Of a stretch of 15,581 nucleotides of DNA, positions 14,579 to 15,581 are shown in pieces. Location: positions 1 through 15,581 of the forward strand of contig UWSE01000012.1 of assembly GCA_900551955.1 (NCBI GenBank). Direction: 5' to 3'. The position numbers and the translations under genes are program-made. Below the pieces are notes generated by a model. The model saw nothing but the letters and a program-made list of their open reading frames with translations. It did not search any database and had not been told where the DNA came from. Each line of letters begins with the position of its first letter. The stretch's first letter is position 1. The DNA comes from an uncultured Mollicutes bacterium (GTDB taxonomy: Bacteria; Bacillota_I; Bacilli_A; UBA3375).

Positions 14579-15433
14579 TTATGCTTTATTAACACTTCCA
14601 AATTCAATCATTTTATCTGTAACTACTTGTTTAATCGCTTCTTTTCCTGGTCCTATAAATTTACGTGGATCATAAACTTTATCATCATTAGCTAATACTT
14701 CACGCACACGTTTTGTAAATGCTTGTTGACATTCTGTATTAACATTGATTTTACAGTGTCCTAACTCAATTGATTTTTTGATTTGGTGTTCAGGAATACC
14801 ACTTCCTCCATGTAATACTAATGGCATGTTTGTTAAATCACGAATTTCTTCCATTTCTTTGAATCCTAATACAGGTTCACCATGGTATTCACCATGAACA
14901 CTTCCTAATGCAGCAGCTAAAGCATCAATCCCAGCTTCATCTACTATTCGTTTACATTCATTGGCATCTGCATACTTAACTCCACCAACTACTCCATCTT
15001 CGTTTCCACCAACACATCCAACTTCGGCTTCAACACTTACACCTTTAGCGTGTGCATATTCAACTACTTGTTTAGTTACAGCGATATTTTCATCAATTGG
15101 TAATTTACTTCCATCAATCATTACTGAACTAAATCCAGCATCAATTGCTTCTTTACAACTTTCAAAACTACTACCGTGATCTAGGTGTAAGGCTACTGGT
15201 TGTGTTACATCTAAAGTTTCAATTAAAGAGTTAACCATTGCACTAACTACTTTAAATCCACCCATGTATTTCATTGCCCCTTCACTTACACCTAAAATAA
15301 CTGGCGCATTATTTTCTTTAGTTGCTTCTAAAACCGCTTGCGTCCATTCTAAGTTATTAATATTAAATTGTCCGACAGCGTATTTTCCTTCTTGTGCTTT
15401 TTTAAGCATATTTGTCATTGATTCTAATCCCAT
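14579..15433 (-). CDS. fba: class II fructose-1,6-bisphosphate aldolase
   Basis: A 284-residue zinc-dependent aldolase splitting fructose-1,6-bisphosphate into dihydroxyacetone phosphate and glyceraldehyde-3-phosphate in glycolysis. Family motifs are SMTNMLKKAQEGKYAVGQFN near the N terminus, the catalytic/zinc D85-H86 in HLDHGSSF, IDGSKLP (106-112), EAEVGCVGGNEDG (135-147), zinc ligands H180 (GSVHG) and H208 (LHGGSG), and the NVNTE phosphate loop (230-234). The start at 15433 is preferred over an in-frame ATG 6 nt upstream because that one overlaps the AAAGGA site. Length is typical of FbaA. Tagatose-bisphosphate aldolase is a close relative and cannot be fully excluded, but no tagatose genes are nearby. 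Candidate promoter and a cre-like site lie upstream. Confidence 0.95.
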   Translation of the reverse strand: MGLESMTNMLKKAQEGKYAVGQFNINNLEWTQAVLEATKENNAPVILGVSEGAMKYMGGFKVVSAMVNSLIETLDVTQPVALHLDHGSSFESCKEAIDAGFSSVMIDGSKLPIDENIAVTKQVVEYAHAKGVSVEAEVGCVGGNEDGVVGGVKYADANECKRIVDEAGIDALAAALGSVHGEYHGEPVLGFKEMEEIRDLTNMPLVLHGGSGIPEHQIKKSIELGHCKINVNTECQQAFTKRVREVLANDDKVYDPRKFIGPGKEAIKQVVTDKMIEFGSVNKA

Positions 15434-15451
15434 AATCATCCTTTCAATATT

Positions 15452-15457
15452 ATTATA
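15452..15457 (-). promoter_or_regulatory. candidate -10 element for fba
   Basis: The minus strand reads TATAAT 18 nt upstream of the fba ATG. TTGGCA occurs upstream but at about 20 nt spacing, longer than the usual 17. Predicted start is near 15445, leaving a very short leader containing AAAGGA. Confidence 0.6.
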
Positions 15458-15507
15458 CTTTATTTTTAGAAGATATGTGCCAAAAATATTAAAAATATCA
15501 TAAATAA

Positions 15508-15523
15508 ATGTTTTCGTTTGAAA
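15508..15523 (-). promoter_or_regulatory. cre-like site (possible CcpA operator)
   Basis: The minus strand reads TTTCAAACGAAAACAT, agreeing with the catabolite-responsive-element consensus WTGNNARCGNWWWCAW at every fixed or restricted position except the third (T for G). It lies roughly 63-78 nt upstream of the predicted fba start and about 47 nt before the start codon of the rightward gene, overlapping that gene's TTGAAA -35-like sequence. No CcpA gene is in the window, so this rests on the motif and on the glycolytic neighbour. Confidence 0.4.
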
Positions 15524-15569
15524 TGCAACACCTTGGAATTATTGATAAAATTACTAAAAAGGAGAAATT

Positions 15570-15581
15570 ATGGGTGCTGCA
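15570..15581 (+). CDS. 5' end of a rightward gene cut by the window edge
   Basis: An ATG at 15570 follows AAGGAG with 5-nt spacing, giving the first residues MGAA before the window ends. The site is as good as those of the other genes here, so a divergent gene probably begins at this point. Nothing can be said about its product. Confidence 0.55.

Noticed and set aside
1..15581. CRISPR array, insertion sequence, phage genes, tRNA or rRNA genes
   Set aside because: No regularly spaced repeats, transposase or integrase motifs, tRNA cloverleaf ending in CCA or rRNA-like stretch were seen. All long open frames have housekeeping assignments.
1..15581. UGA-as-tryptophan code, considered because the lineage may be near Mollicutes
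   Set aside because: Tryptophan positions checked use TGG, and every gene ends properly at TAA or TAG without requiring readthrough of TGA.

Overview
The window is an AT-rich stretch (by eye roughly one third G+C) of bacterial chromosome made almost entirely of housekeeping genes. UGG encodes tryptophan, TAA and TAG are the stops seen, AGGAGG-type ribosome binding sites are strong, and recognisable promoters tend to carry an extended -10 (TGnTATAAT). With a cysS-rlmB-sigma factor block, WhiA, ComFA, an LCP protein and PepV-type dipeptidases, this points to a low-GC Bacillota, probably on the Erysipelotrichia / Mollicutes-related side of Bacilli. The exact lineage cannot be fixed by reading alone.

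Left block (50-5280, all minus strand): a tightly packed eight-gene run read from right to left: whiA, ybeY, a 76-residue coiled-coil/membrane protein, rsmD, coaD, cysS, rlmB and a SigH-like sigma factor. Most junctions overlap or nearly touch, so it looks like one translationally coupled operon from a promoter just upstream of whiA. Its themes are RNA maturation and modification (YbeY, RsmD, RlmB), cofactor and tRNA charging (CoaD, CysS) and regulation (WhiA, sigma).

Middle block (5300-9475): a LytR-CpsA-Psr cell-wall ligase gene runs rightward from a promoter interlocked with that of whiA. A bidirectional terminator separates it from comFA (minus), a DNA-uptake helicase, which is divergent from an AzgA/PbuG-type purine permease (plus). 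A second, perfect 15-bp bidirectional terminator follows.

Right block (9476-15433, minus strand): a carbon and peptide metabolism group, read right to left as fba, pepV2, pepV1, ldh and eno. Two glycolytic enzymes and lactate dehydrogenase surround tandem PepV paralogs, consistent with a fermentative organism that eats sugars and peptides. Terminators follow fba and ldh; candidate promoters precede fba, pepV1 and eno. A cre-like site (CcpA target) lies between fba and the first codons of a rightward gene cut by the window edge.

I see no mobile element, phage, CRISPR array, RNA gene or defence system, and no convincing undescribed system. The points most worth a second look are the interlocked whiA/LCP promoters, the hairpin abutting the pepV2 ribosome binding site, the small membrane protein inside the ybeY-rsmD gap, the diverged sigma factor without mrnC/yacP nearby, and the LCP protein with four extracytoplasmic cysteines.
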